Source: DASSBG01 sp963800395 (GTDB lineage: Bacteria; Pseudomonadota; Gammaproteobacteria; Xanthomonadales; Rhodanobacteraceae). Taken from it: a stretch of 64,000 nt of DNA. Positions 1 to 7,985 of this stretch are shown in pieces. The DNA lies in the NCBI GenBank assembly GCA_963800395.1, contig CAWDBD010000005.1:39549-103548 (forward strand), read 5' to 3'. The position numbers and the translations under genes are program-made. Every line of letters begins with the position of its first letter. The first letter of the stretch is position 1. The notes beneath the pieces were generated by a model that saw nothing but the letters and a program-made list of their open reading frames with translations, did not search any database and was not told the DNA's origin.

Positions 1-656
1 AACAGCGGTTCCAGCGACTGCCGTTCCCGCTCGCCGGCGGTAAGGTCGATGGCGAGGTACATGCCACCCAGAAACACCGTCAGCACGAAAAAGTAGGGCA
101 GGATTGCAAACAGGTTGCCGGCCCGTGACTGCGGCGTGGACTGGTCGCGCTGATCGACATGCACGGGTCGCACCAGCGCCGGCGACAAGCCACGGGCAAT
201 GAGGCGCATGGCACCGGTGCGCTGGTTCCAGGCATCCAGCATGCGGTTGATGCGCCGCACCGGAGTGGACGAATCGCGCTGCGAGGAATCGAAATAGAGT
301 TCGACCTGGGCCGGTTCGCCCTTGCGCCAGGCCTGGGCGTAACCGGGCGGTATCTTCAGCACCGCATCGGCGTCACGATTGCGAACGGCCGCAATCGGGT
401 CGGCCACGGGCGGCTGCGGGTCCAGGCCCTGCTGACGCAGAAAGTCGACCAGATTGGGGGCATGACTGGCACCGATCACCGGAAGTGCAAGCGGCGCTTC
501 CGCCTTCTCCAGTTGCTGCTTGATCACCAGGTTCATCATCAGTACGAAAATCACCGGTCCGATCAGCGGACCATAGAGCAGGGCACTGGCAAGGGTGCGC
601 TTGTCGCGCAGGTTTTCCTTCACTTCCTTGATCATGACGGTCAGCACACTGTTCAT
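1..656 (-). CDS. natB: ABC-2 type transporter permease, NatB-like (partial)
   Basis: Membrane subunit of an ABC exporter, related to the Na+-extruding NatAB family. It runs off the left edge of the window, so only the N-terminal ~218 residues are present. The start ATG lies at 656-654 and overlaps the natA stop in an ATGA arrangement, so the two are translationally coupled. A hydrophobic segment sits at about residues 22-45 (ALLYGPLIGPVIFVLMM). A long extracytoplasmic stretch follows, and a second membrane segment near the edge contains YFFVLTVFLGGMYLA followed by the family-typical TAGERERQSLEPLL. The substrate (sodium or another) cannot be read from the sequence. Confidence in the ABC-2 family is high; the NatB name is by similarity and pairing. 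Confidence 0.85.
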   Translation of the reverse strand, partial: MNSVLTVMIKEVKENLRDKRTLASALLYGPLIGPVIFVLMMNLVIKQQLEKAEAPLALPVIGASHAPNLVDFLRQQGLDPQPPVADPIAAVRNRDADAVLKIPPGYAQAWRKGEPAQVELYFDSSQRDSSTPVRRINRMLDAWNQRTGAMRLIARGLSPALVRPVHVDQRDQSTPQSRAGNLFAILPYFFVLTVFLGGMYLAIDLTAGERERQSLEPL

Positions 657-1387
657 GCGGCCAGGCCCTCCTCGCTGCCAATGATTTTCACGAAGGCATC
701 TTCCAGATTGGATTCCCCGGTCTGCTGTCGCAGGGCCTCGGGGGTGTCGTCGGCCACGACCTTGCCGCCCGCGATCACGACAATGCGGTCACACAACTGC
801 GCCACTTCCTGCATGATGTGGCTGCTGAAAAGCACGCAGCAGCCTTCCGTTTTCAGGTCGCGCATGAACCGGCGCAGGCCGCGCGTGGCCATCACGTCCA
901 GACCGTTGGTGGGCTCATCCAGGATGATGTTCTTCGGGTCGTGGACAAGCGCTCTCGCCAGGGCGGTCTTGACCCGCTCGCCTTGCGAGAAACCCTCGGT
1001 ACGGCGCGCCATGATATCCGCCATGTCAAGCGCATTGACCAGGGTGGCGCGGCGCGTTGCGAGGGCCTCGTCACCAATGCCCTGTAGCCGCGCGAAGTAG
1101 TCGATGTTCTCCTGCGCCGAGAGGCGCTTGTACAGGCCGCGTGCATCTGGCAGGACGCCCAGGCGGCGGCGCACTCCGAGAGGATCGCGGACGGCATCGA
1201 TGCCGTCGACACGTACCGTGCCGCTGTCCGGTTTCATCAGGGTGTAGAGCATGCGCAAGGTGGTGGTCTTGCCCGCGCCATTGGGGCCAAGCAGGCCGGT
1301 GATCTCGCCATCCCGGGCACTGAAACTCACCCCGTCCACGGCATTCACCTTGCCGAAGGCCTTGTGCAGATTTTCCACCTCAATCAT
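653..1387 (-). CDS. natA: ABC transporter ATP-binding protein, NatA-like
   Basis: ATPase subunit of the exporter whose permease is encoded directly downstream. The 244-residue protein has the ABC order: Walker A GPNGAGKT at about residues 34-41, signature region SQGERVK near 133-140, Walker B IILDEPTNGLD near 158, and the H-loop SSHIMQEV. The reading frame stays open far upstream, but that extension is made of the 177-bp tandem repeat. I therefore place the start at ATG 1387-1385 (MIEVENLHKAFG), where ABC domains normally begin. It ends in a 4-bp overlap with the permease gene. Confidence 0.9.
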   Translation of the reverse strand: MIEVENLHKAFGKVNAVDGVSFSARDGEITGLLGPNGAGKTTTLRMLYTLMKPDSGTVRVDGIDAVRDPLGVRRRLGVLPDARGLYKRLSAQENIDYFARLQGIGDEALATRRATLVNALDMADIMARRTEGFSQGERVKTALARALVHDPKNIILDEPTNGLDVMATRGLRRFMRDLKTEGCCVLFSSHIMQEVAQLCDRIVVIAGGKVVADDTPEALRQQTGESNLEDAFVKIIGSEEGLAA

Positions 1388-1740
1388 GGCGTGGCAGCCT
1401 TCTTCACGCACGGGGACACGTCTTCCATGACCTGCCCCGTGGCGCCCGCGTCGGTACATGCCCGCCGCCGGCTTCGCTGCGGACGGCGATGCGCCGTCTG
1501 CGCGTCGGGCCATCCATGGCCCGCGTCGCCAATGCAGGTTGCTGTCGTCAGGTGCGGGCTCATGGTGTGGCTGCCTTTTTTCACGCACGGGGACAGGTCT
1601 TCCATGACGTGCCCCGTGACGCCCGCGTCGGTACATGCCCGCCGCCGGCTTCGCTGCGGACGGCGATGCGCCGTCCACGCGTCGGGCCATCCATGGCCCG
1701 CGTCGCCAATGCAGTTTGCTGTCGTCAGGTGCGGGCTCAT
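1388..1740. repeat. Tandem direct repeat, two copies of 176/177 bp
   Basis: The 349-base gap between natA and the S33 peptidase is filled by two adjacent near-identical copies, about 1388-1563 and 1564-1740. They differ by a one-base indel in a T-run near the start and a handful of substitutions. Each copy contains a hairpin of cggacggcg-atg-cgccgtccg type (one arm mutated differently in each copy) and a near-palindrome around GGGCCATCCATGGCCC. The unit stays open on the minus strand, but codon use looks like chance and there is no recognisable protein. Copy 2 ends exactly at the peptidase stop codon. Confidence 0.9.
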
Positions 1741-3341
1741 GGTGTGGCTCCGTTGAAATCAATGAATGGGGGTGTTGGGCCGAGACGATCCAGGCAGGAG
1801 GCATCCAGGCTTTTCGGCTGCAGCTTGTCGATGAATTGACCGACAAGTCGCGGCACGCAGCCACGCGTGCCGACCGCGTGGCCCTGGCCCTTGAGCACCA
1901 GGTGGCGCGCGTTGCCAAGACCGACCATGATCTGTTCGCCGTACTTTGGCGGGGTGACCGGATCACGTGCGCCGGACAGAATGAGGACGGGCTTGTCGCT
2001 TTTCAGCGGCTTGTGAAAATCCTCCGGCATGCGCCCGTGCGGCCATACCGCACACTGCGCCTGGATGGCGTCGATCAGGCTGTTGCCCAGAATCGTGTCC
2101 TTGTCCTGCGGCCGCGGCTGCAACTGGTCGGCGTCCTCGGAACAGATCACGCTCATGGCCATGCCACTGTTCATGTCACCACCAAGGTCGCCGCTGAGGA
2201 GTTCCGATTGACCCAGCAGCGGCCCGACATCGCCATGTGCCGCGGCATCGATGGACAATGGCAGCAGCGCGGCCGATTCGGGCGCATAGGCAAACAGGCG
2301 CACCACCCCGGCAAGGGACTGTTCGCTGAGCTTGCGCTTGACGGTGTTGTAGCTGCGCGGATCACGGAAGCTGACCTCGTGCGGGTTGGCGCGCAAGGCA
2401 TCGCGCAACTGCATCAGGGTCTGCATCGGGTTGCCAAAGCGCTTGTGGCATTCGCTCGCCTTGATGCAATCGGCAAAGTCCAGCTTCAACGCGGCCTCCA
2501 GGTTGGCCGCAAAGTCTTCTCCGAGAACCAGAGGATTGGGTACCGGTGAATCGAGCACCACACTGCGTACCGCATCGGGGTGTTGGGCAAGGTATTGCTG
2601 CGCCATGCGCGTTCCGTACGACACCCCGATCAGGTCGAACTCGGGCGCCCCCAGCGCCTGGCGCACGGCCTCCAGGTCTGCCACCGCATCGGTGGTGGTG
2701 TAGAAACGCGGGTCGGCGCTCTGCTTCACTTCCGCCAGGCAATCGGTCACATTCCTGCGGATGCGCGCCGGATCCATGGCGACCGCGGCCGGCGCTTCCT
2801 TCTTCAGGGCCTTCTCGACCTTGCTGCAGTCCAGCGGATGCGACTTGCCGGTACCACGCTGGTCAAGCAGCAGCACATTGTGGTGCTTCAACAAACCGGC
2901 ATACCAGGAGGTGTCGGCGAAGTCGCGCGTGGCCGCCTGGCCCGGGCCTCCGGCCAGCATCACAACCATGTCCGATTGCGCCACGGCGGCGTCGCTGCGT
3001 ACCACGGCAAGATTCAGGCTGATCTTGCGCCCGCCCGGTGCAGCACGGTTTTCCGGCACATCGAGCGTGCCGCACCAGGCCGCCGTGCTGGCCCCGCTGT
3101 TGCGGCGCTGAAGCTCGCAGGAGCGCAGGATCATGGTCCCCAAGGTCCAGGTACGTGGGGGCGCAACCGGATTCGGGGATGCGACTGCATTGCCTGCGGA
3201 GGCGACCGCGGAAGCCGAGGCCACCGGTTCGGCTGGCGCAGCGTGGCCGGCCTTGCCCGACCGGAAATGCTGCCAGCCCAGCACGGCAAGGGCTATCAGC
3301 AGCACAAGCACGCGCAATACATTGCGACCGCTCATTGCCAT
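1737..3341 (-). CDS. Membrane-anchored alpha/beta hydrolase, S33 tripeptidyl/prolyl aminopeptidase type
   Basis: A 534-residue protein of the TAP/SlpE-like branch of peptidase family S33, which removes N-terminal di- or tripeptides or acts as a proline iminopeptidase. An N-terminal hydrophobic segment (residues 9-23, VLRVLVLLIALAVLG) acts as signal or anchor, followed by an Ala/Pro-rich linker. The hydrolase core has the oxyanion-loop sequence MLAGGPGQ near 130, DQRGTGKS near 160-167, the nucleophile elbow GVSYG (Ser241), the catalytic Asp in GARDPVTPP and His in GQGHAVG near the C terminus. The C-terminal part resembles the TAP-like domain (PF08386). It lies 6 bp downstream of the XRE regulator and may share its transcript. 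A start two codons later (MSGRN) is equally possible. Confidence 0.88.
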   Translation of the reverse strand: MAMSGRNVLRVLVLLIALAVLGWQHFRSGKAGHAAPAEPVASASAVASAGNAVASPNPVAPPRTWTLGTMILRSCELQRRNSGASTAAWCGTLDVPENRAAPGGRKISLNLAVVRSDAAVAQSDMVVMLAGGPGQAATRDFADTSWYAGLLKHHNVLLLDQRGTGKSHPLDCSKVEKALKKEAPAAVAMDPARIRRNVTDCLAEVKQSADPRFYTTTDAVADLEAVRQALGAPEFDLIGVSYGTRMAQQYLAQHPDAVRSVVLDSPVPNPLVLGEDFAANLEAALKLDFADCIKASECHKRFGNPMQTLMQLRDALRANPHEVSFRDPRSYNTVKRKLSEQSLAGVVRLFAYAPESAALLPLSIDAAAHGDVGPLLGQSELLSGDLGGDMNSGMAMSVICSEDADQLQPRPQDKDTILGNSLIDAIQAQCAVWPHGRMPEDFHKPLKSDKPVLILSGARDPVTPPKYGEQIMVGLGNARHLVLKGQGHAVGTRGCVPRLVGQFIDKLQPKSLDASCLDRLGPTPPFIDFNGATP

Positions 3342-3347
3342 GGTTCA

Positions 3348-3545
3348 CTACTCCGCTTCATCATCAAACAGCTCTTCTATCTTCAGGTCGAACAGGCGTG
3401 CCAGGCGAAATGCCAGGGGAAGACTGGGATCATACTTGCCGGTCTCGATCGCATTCACTGTCTGGCGCGACACATCCAGCAATTCGGCAAGATGAGCCTG
3501 TGACCAGTTCCGGGCAGCGCGCAACTCACGCAGGCGGTTGTTCAC
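3348..3545 (-). CDS. Small XRE-family HTH transcriptional regulator
   Basis: A 65-residue protein that is almost entirely one Cro/CI-type helix-turn-helix: LRELRAARNWSQAHLAELL followed by VSRQTVNAIETGKYDPSL, ending in an acidic tail (EELFDDEAE). This matches the YozG-like class of stand-alone regulators, usually encoded beside small membrane proteins. Here it overlaps the stop of the upstream membrane protein gene by 4 bp (ATGA). The inference is that it controls its own membrane-protein operon. The ligand is unknown. Confidence 0.9.
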   Translation of the reverse strand: MNNRLRELRAARNWSQAHLAELLDVSRQTVNAIETGKYDPSLPLAFRLARLFDLKIEELFDDEAE

Positions 3546-4006
3546 TGGTCGCGCCTCTGTAACACGCCTTGCACGACGAGATAGGTGCCCAACAGCAGCC
3601 AGAGCGCCGCTAGCGGCAGCAAGGTGATTGGCAGGTCAATCATCCGCAGCAGGGTCAAAAGCAGAAACAGGCAAATAGCCATGATGAATGCACTACTCAT
3701 GGCCATCAACTCCATGCGTCGCTCCAGTTCATCGGCCTCGCGCAACGCGCGCATCCGGATCCAGCCAATCGCAGACACTGGCGGCACCAGTGCCACGCCC
3801 ACCAGCACCCGTCTCCAGTCGAGTCCCGCGCTATCTGGAATCAGCAGACTTCCAAACAGCACCAGCACAAGCCACAGCAGCCACGGTGCGGCCCTTCGCA
3901 TGTTGCGCTGACGTCGGCGCAAGCGTTCCGCGCGTGCGTCGGCATCCAGCTCGGGGTTGACCTGCGCGCGCAGCAGCCCGTCATTGAAATGTCGGAAAAG
4001 CCGCAT
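3542..4006 (-). CDS. Hypothetical four-helix membrane protein, operon with XRE regulator
   Basis: About 154 residues starting MRLFRHFNDG. The start at 4006-4004 comes 1 bp after the stop of the preceding gene, so I prefer it to the longer open frame. Four predicted membrane segments occur (WLLWLVLVLFGSLL, VLVGVALVPPVSAIGW, AFIMAICLFLLLTLL, LLPLAALWLLLGTYLVV). Between segments 2 and 3 is a charged element DELERRMELMAMS that also occurs, as DELEQQMQLQAIAIS, in the neighbouring membrane protein. The two genes are therefore paralogues. Function unknown; not assigned to a named family. Confidence 0.75.
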   Translation of the reverse strand: MRLFRHFNDGLLRAQVNPELDADARAERLRRRQRNMRRAAPWLLWLVLVLFGSLLIPDSAGLDWRRVLVGVALVPPVSAIGWIRMRALREADELERRMELMAMSSAFIMAICLFLLLTLLRMIDLPITLLPLAALWLLLGTYLVVQGVLQRRDQ

Positions 4007-4007
4007 G

Positions 4008-4578
4008 TCACTCGTCCCGGTATTGTCTCTTGATCCACGCCAACGCCACGCCATAGGTACCGATCAGCGCCGGCAGTACCAGCATGAGCAGGTTGTCGAC
4101 TTGCACCAGATCAGCGGCTACCAGGAAGGCTGCGGCAAAGCTGACCAGGCCCACGCTCATGGCCGAGATGGCGATGGCCTGCAGCTGCATCTGCTGCTCC
4201 AGCTCGTCGCTGGCCAGAAGCAGACCGCAACATGGCACGCAGGATCAGGAACACCGGCAGCGCAGGCAACAAAGCAATCACCCACTTCAATGCCACGCTG
4301 TGTGTATCGTGGATGTGGCTCCAGCCACCGAACAGGATCAGGAAATAGGCAAAGATGGCCGGGAAGAACTCGCGCATGTAGCGGCGCGCCTCCGGTCGCA
4401 TGGGCTCATCACAGGCAAAGCGCGAGCTCACCAGCCAGGCCACTCCGGTCACCAGGGCCGCGGTGCCGAAATAGCTCAATCCGCTCACATCCAGCCACCA
4501 GCCGGCAGCGGCGGCAATGAGGCCCAGGATCAGCGCAATGACGCCACTGATCCGAAGCACGCGTTTCTTGGTCATGGG
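4008..4578 (-). CDS. Hypothetical membrane protein, paralogue of the neighbour; frameshifted
   Basis: Two frames together encode a roughly 190-residue four-helix membrane protein. The N-terminal part (MTKKRVLRISGVIALILG, from about 4578; upstream in-frame ATGs at 4596 and 4629 are possible) reads to VFLILRAML. The C-terminal part continues in another frame with LLLASDELEQQMQLQAIAIS to YRDE. The break is near 4225-4240 and one base explains it. Four hydrophobic segments and the DELE-x-x-M-x-L element are shared with the next gene. It is the first gene of the set followed by the paralogue, the XRE regulator and the S33 peptidase. Function unknown. Confidence 0.65.
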
Positions 4579-4625
4579 TTTCGGCTCGGTCGAGATCATG
4601 TTTCCGGTTTCCTTTGCATGGGCAA

Positions 4626-5582
4626 TCACGGTTGCACCTTGAGATCTGCCAGAAAGGCCTCCAGCGCCTGCGTGAACTTCTCGGGCTGGTCCAGCATCGC
4701 GAAGTGGCGTGCCGGTGCCATCGAGATCACCTGGAGCTCAGGCGTCCCCTTGAGCAGTTGCCGATAGTAATCGACCTTCTGCTGCTCACTCAGCATGGGC
4801 ATGCGTCCGCTGGCAGCGGCTGCCTTGAAGTCCGGAGCATTGTAGGGCGAGATCTCCATGACCGGCACGCTGATGCTGGCCAGATCAGGACGCAGATCGG
4901 TGGTCAGGTCTTCATACATGAACTGCGCCACGGTGCGCGGGTTGCTGCGACCTTGCAGCTTGCCGTATTTGTTCGCCGCATCGGCATCGATCACGCCCAT
5001 GGTCTGCATGTACCCGGCCTGCTGCTGCCGGAACTGCTCCGGGCTCGCCTGGGTGATCGATTGCTGCATGTTGGCAGCCGCCGCCTTGCGTTGTTCGGCC
5101 GACATGCGCTCGAATCCGGGGAAGATCGGCATGCCATCCACAGCAACCACGCCACTGATCAGATCAGGGTGCTTTTCCGCAAAGCCGATGGCCAGGGTTC
5201 CGCCGAGGCTGTGGCCGACCAGTACCGGCCGATCAATCTTGTGGCTTGTGATCAGCTTCAGCAGGGATGCATCGACCTGGTCCATCAGCCCGGTCATCCG
5301 GGCTGGCGGCTGGGTGCCGTCGAAACCGGCCAGAGTCAGCACATAGATCCTGTGGCTGCCTTCGAGTTTCGCCACGGTGTCCTGCCAGACCCACGGGCCG
5401 CTGCCCAGGCCGGGGATCAGGATAAGCGGTGCCCCGGTGTGACCTCGTGCCTGCACATGCAGGGTACCCACCTGGAAGCGGCCGGGTGTCGGGACTGCTG
5501 CCAGCGCACTCGGGTCGTGGGCGGTCAACAGCATGAGACTTGCCATGGCAAAAGCCATGAAGGTGGATTGTGTGCTGCGCAT
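4626..5582 (-). CDS. Exported alpha/beta hydrolase
   Basis: A 318-residue protein with an N-terminal signal peptide (MRSTQSTFMAFAMASLMLL...ALAA, cleavage near residue 30). The fold markers are the oxyanion motif LIPGLGSGPWVW, nucleophile elbow GHSLGG, an acid after strand 6 and the catalytic His in PARHFAML. It resembles esterase/haloperoxidase-like periplasmic hydrolases; the substrate cannot be predicted. I chose the ATG at 5582-5580 because GGAG sits 7 bases upstream and the signal peptide starts there, although the frame remains open to 5648. A good sigma-70 promoter lies just upstream. Confidence 0.82.
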   Translation of the reverse strand: MRSTQSTFMAFAMASLMLLTAHDPSALAAVPTPGRFQVGTLHVQARGHTGAPLILIPGLGSGPWVWQDTVAKLEGSHRIYVLTLAGFDGTQPPARMTGLMDQVDASLLKLITSHKIDRPVLVGHSLGGTLAIGFAEKHPDLISGVVAVDGMPIFPGFERMSAEQRKAAAANMQQSITQASPEQFRQQQAGYMQTMGVIDADAANKYGKLQGRSNPRTVAQFMYEDLTTDLRPDLASISVPVMEISPYNAPDFKAAAASGRMPMLSEQQKVDYYRQLLKGTPELQVISMAPARHFAMLDQPEKFTQALEAFLADLKVQP

Positions 5583-5618
5583 GATCGAACTCCAGAATGT
5601 AAAGGTTGCTTGACACGC

Positions 5619-5648
5619 ACGATATCCGGCACCCACTGCCGATGTCAA
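5619..5648 (-). promoter_or_regulatory. Predicted sigma-70 promoter of the exported hydrolase
   Basis: On the minus strand a perfect -35 TTGACA (5648-5643) is followed after 18 bp by TATCGT (5624-5619). This puts transcription start near 5612 and gives a ~30-nt leader with GGAG before the ATG at 5582. The -35 lies in one arm (TGTCAAGC, 5643-5650) of an inverted repeat whose other arm GCTTGACA is at 5608-5615, so a dimeric regulator could bind across the -10 and start site. Confidence 0.5.
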
Positions 5649-5756
5649 GCTTCCTTTACAACATGAAATCCCGCCTTGCGGTTGCCGCGGGCCGAACCGT
5701 AAGCTGAAGCGCTCAAGAACCCTCTACACACGACGCCGCCACAAGGAGAAGCACAC

Positions 5757-6791
5757 ATGAGCAGCCTGCAACTGGGGTTTGTCGGCCTGGGCCGGATGGG
5801 ACTCAACATGGTGCGTCGACTGCATGCGGCCGGCGTCGATTGCATAGGCTTCGACCTTGACGACAAGGCGCGTGCCGAGGCGGCCGAATCAGGCGCCAGG
5901 GCGGCGGACTCCATCAAGACGCTTGTGGCCTCCCTGCAGCGGCCGCGGGCCATCTGGATGATGGTACCGGCCGGCGCAGTGGATCATGTCATCAAGGACA
6001 TTGCGCCCTTGCTCGAGGCCGGTGACATGCTCATCGACGGCGGCAACTCGCATTACGTGGAAGACCTGCGCCGCGCCAGCTCACTGGCCAGGCGCGACAT
6101 CATGTACGTGGATGTCGGTGTCAGCGGCGGAGTGTGGGGTCGCGAGCGCGGCTATTGCCAGATGATCGGTGGCCCGGATGCTGCCTATGCACATCTTGAA
6201 CCGGCATTCGCCGCGCTGGCGCCCGGCGTCGACATGGCACCGCGTACGCCCGGCCGCGAAGGCCAGGTCGGTCCGGCAGAAAACGGCTACCTGCACTGCG
6301 GCCCGAACGGCGCGGGCCATTTTGTGAAGATGGTTCACAATGGCATCGAGTACGGGGTCATGGCTGCCTACGCCGAAGGCCTCAACGTGCTGCGGCATGC
6401 CAATGTGGGCAAGTCCGATCATGATGTCGACGCCGAGACGGCGCCACTGGAACACCCGGAACACTATCAGTACGACCTGCCCCTGGGCGAGATCACCGAA
6501 CTGTGGCGACGCGGCAGCGTGATCGGCTCGTGGCTTCTGGATCTGACCGCCATCGAGATGAACAAGGACCCTGGCCTGGAAAGCTATGAAGGCCGCGTGT
6601 CGGATTCCGGCGAAGGTCGCTGGACCGCGCTGGCAGCCATCGAGGAGGGCGTGCCGGTACCGACGCTCACCTCGGCGCTGTTCGGCCGCTTCGCTTCGCG
6701 CGGGCGCGACCTGTTTGCCAACAAGGTGATGTCGGCCATGCGCCACGCCTTCGGCGGGCACGACGAAAAATCCGGGCCCGGCACAAGCTGA
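5757..6791 (+). CDS. gnd: 6-phosphogluconate dehydrogenase, short (decarboxylating) form
   Basis: Oxidatively decarboxylates 6-phosphogluconate to ribulose 5-phosphate in the pentose phosphate pathway. The 344-residue length fits the short class (about 300-340 residues) rather than the ~470-residue form. The N-terminal Rossmann fold has GLGRMG at residues 10-15. The substrate-binding block reads GVSGGVWGRERGYCQMIGG and the catalytic region has KMVHNGIEYG (Lys and Asn). The ribosome-binding site AAGGAG lies 7-8 bases before ATG 5757. It is transcribed divergently from the exported hydrolase. Confidence 0.93.
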   Translation: MSSLQLGFVGLGRMGLNMVRRLHAAGVDCIGFDLDDKARAEAAESGARAADSIKTLVASLQRPRAIWMMVPAGAVDHVIKDIAPLLEAGDMLIDGGNSHYVEDLRRASSLARRDIMYVDVGVSGGVWGRERGYCQMIGGPDAAYAHLEPAFAALAPGVDMAPRTPGREGQVGPAENGYLHCGPNGAGHFVKMVHNGIEYGVMAAYAEGLNVLRHANVGKSDHDVDAETAPLEHPEHYQYDLPLGEITELWRRGSVIGSWLLDLTAIEMNKDPGLESYEGRVSDSGEGRWTALAAIEEGVPVPTLTSALFGRFASRGRDLFANKVMSAMRHAFGGHDEKSGPGTS

Positions 6792-6862
6792 CTTTCCCGA
6801 CGACCCCGGGCTGCTCCGGAATCCGTACCTGCGCGGCGGCAGCATGCGGCCTGCCTTTCTCT

Positions 6863-6886
6863 CGCCAGGGAACCCTGGCGTACAAT
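6863..6886 (+). promoter_or_regulatory. Palindrome plus TACAAT -10 element; candidate leaderless promoter of arfB
   Basis: A perfect inverted repeat CGCCAGGG-aa-CCCTGGCG (6863-6880) abuts a near-consensus -10 hexamer TACAAT (6881-6886). Only 7 bases separate the hexamer from the arfB ATG (6894). That spacing places the transcription start at or next to the A of ATG, so the mRNA would be leaderless. No ribosome-binding site is visible. The palindrome occupies the -35/spacer region and could be an operator. Confidence 0.5.
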
Positions 6887-6893
6887 CGGGACC

Positions 6894-7316
6894 ATGTTGC
6901 GCATTACCCGATCCATCGACATACCCGAGCACGAATTGTCGGAGAGTTTCGTGCGTGCCTCCGGCCCCGGTGGCCAGCACGTCAACCGTACCGAGAGCGC
7001 GGTGGAGTTGCGTTTCGACATCGCCAACTCGCCGTCGATCCCGCAACGCCTGCGAGAGCGCCTGCTGGGCCGGGGCGATCGCCGCATCACGCAAGATGGC
7101 GTGGTCGTCATTCAGGCGCGCCGTTTCCGCGACCAGGCGCGCAACCGCGACGACGCGCGGGCCCGCTTGCGCGCGCTGCTGCTTGCGGCTACCAAACCGG
7201 TCAAGAAACGCATTCCCACGCGCCCCACGCGCGGCTCCAAGGAACGTCGCCTGAAAAAGAAACAGGAGCGTGGAAAGCTCAAGCGCACGCGATCGCGCAA
7301 CTGGAGCCATGAATGA
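6894..7316 (+). CDS. arfB: Alternative ribosome-rescue factor ArfB (YaeJ), peptidyl-tRNA hydrolase
   Basis: Releases the nascent peptide from ribosomes stalled at the 3' end of truncated mRNA. The 140-residue protein has the release-factor catalytic loop with GGQ at residues 26-28 in SGPGGQHVNR. It ends with the long basic tail (KPVKKRIPTRPTRGSKERRLKKKQ...) that ArfB inserts into the empty mRNA channel. It is full length for the family. The stop overlaps the start of the following acyltransferase by 4 bp (ATGA), so the two are co-transcribed. Confidence 0.95.
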   Translation: MLRITRSIDIPEHELSESFVRASGPGGQHVNRTESAVELRFDIANSPSIPQRLRERLLGRGDRRITQDGVVVIQARRFRDQARNRDDARARLRALLLAATKPVKKRIPTRPTRGSKERRLKKKQERGKLKRTRSRNWSHE

Positions 7317-7909
7317 CTGGCGCACTGCCCGGCCCGGAGCAGCTGCCCGAACACATGCCGGTCTTTCGCGACCATTTCGGCCGACGTGTGTGCCGCGCGC
7401 TGGCACGCTTGAGTGGCTGGCACCTCGTGGGGGACTTCCCGAACGAGCCCAGGCTGGTCATGATCGCAGCCCCGCATTCATCCTGGTGGGATGGCATCTG
7501 GGGGCTGCTGATCAAGACCGGGCTTGGCGCCAATATCCACTTCATGGCCAAGCAGGAACTGTTCACCGGACCACTGGGCTGGACGCTTCGTCGCCTGGGC
7601 GGCATGCCGATCGACCGGCGCTCGGCCAAGGGCGTAGTGGAGCAGATGGTGGATGCATTCGATGCGCAGGCAGATCTTTGGCTGGGGCTCACTCCGGAGG
7701 GCACCCGCAAAAAGGTGGCGGCTTGGAAAACCGGCTTCTGGCACATCGCCCACCAGGCCGGCGTGCCGGTGTTCCCGGTTGCCTTCCACTATCCCGACAA
7801 GTCCATACACCTCGGCCCGGTGTACCAGCTGAGCGACGACATGCAAGCGGATATCGAGCACTTGCGCCAGTTCTACGCGCCTTTCAAGGGCAAGCACCGC
7901 AGCGTGTGA
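7313..7909 (+). CDS. 1-acyl-glycerol-phosphate acyltransferase-like protein
   Basis: A 198-residue soluble member of the lysophospholipid acyltransferase (PlsC) superfamily. It carries the catalytic His-x4-Asp motif as PHSSWWD near residues 54-60 and the second block TPEGTRKK (usual form EGTRS/T) near 124. It lacks the extra N-terminal membrane helix of classical PlsC. Related short proteins are annotated as glycerol acyltransferases; the acyl acceptor is unproven. It is translationally coupled to arfB by a 4-bp overlap. Confidence 0.85.
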   Translation: MTGALPGPEQLPEHMPVFRDHFGRRVCRALARLSGWHLVGDFPNEPRLVMIAAPHSSWWDGIWGLLIKTGLGANIHFMAKQELFTGPLGWTLRRLGGMPIDRRSAKGVVEQMVDAFDAQADLWLGLTPEGTRKKVAAWKTGFWHIAHQAGVPVFPVAFHYPDKSIHLGPVYQLSDDMQADIEHLRQFYAPFKGKHRSV

Positions 7910-7985
7910 CAGGCGGCCATGGCATGGACCTGCGGGCTGTTGCGGCGCATGACCATGATGCAGGCCGGAGGGCGGCAAACCGCGC

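Noticed and set aside
1384..1740. Open frame of two 59-residue repeats on the minus strand
   Set aside because: The periodicity comes from the DNA repeat. There is no start signal and the frame is preserved only because the unit is close to a multiple of three; kept as a repeat, not a gene.
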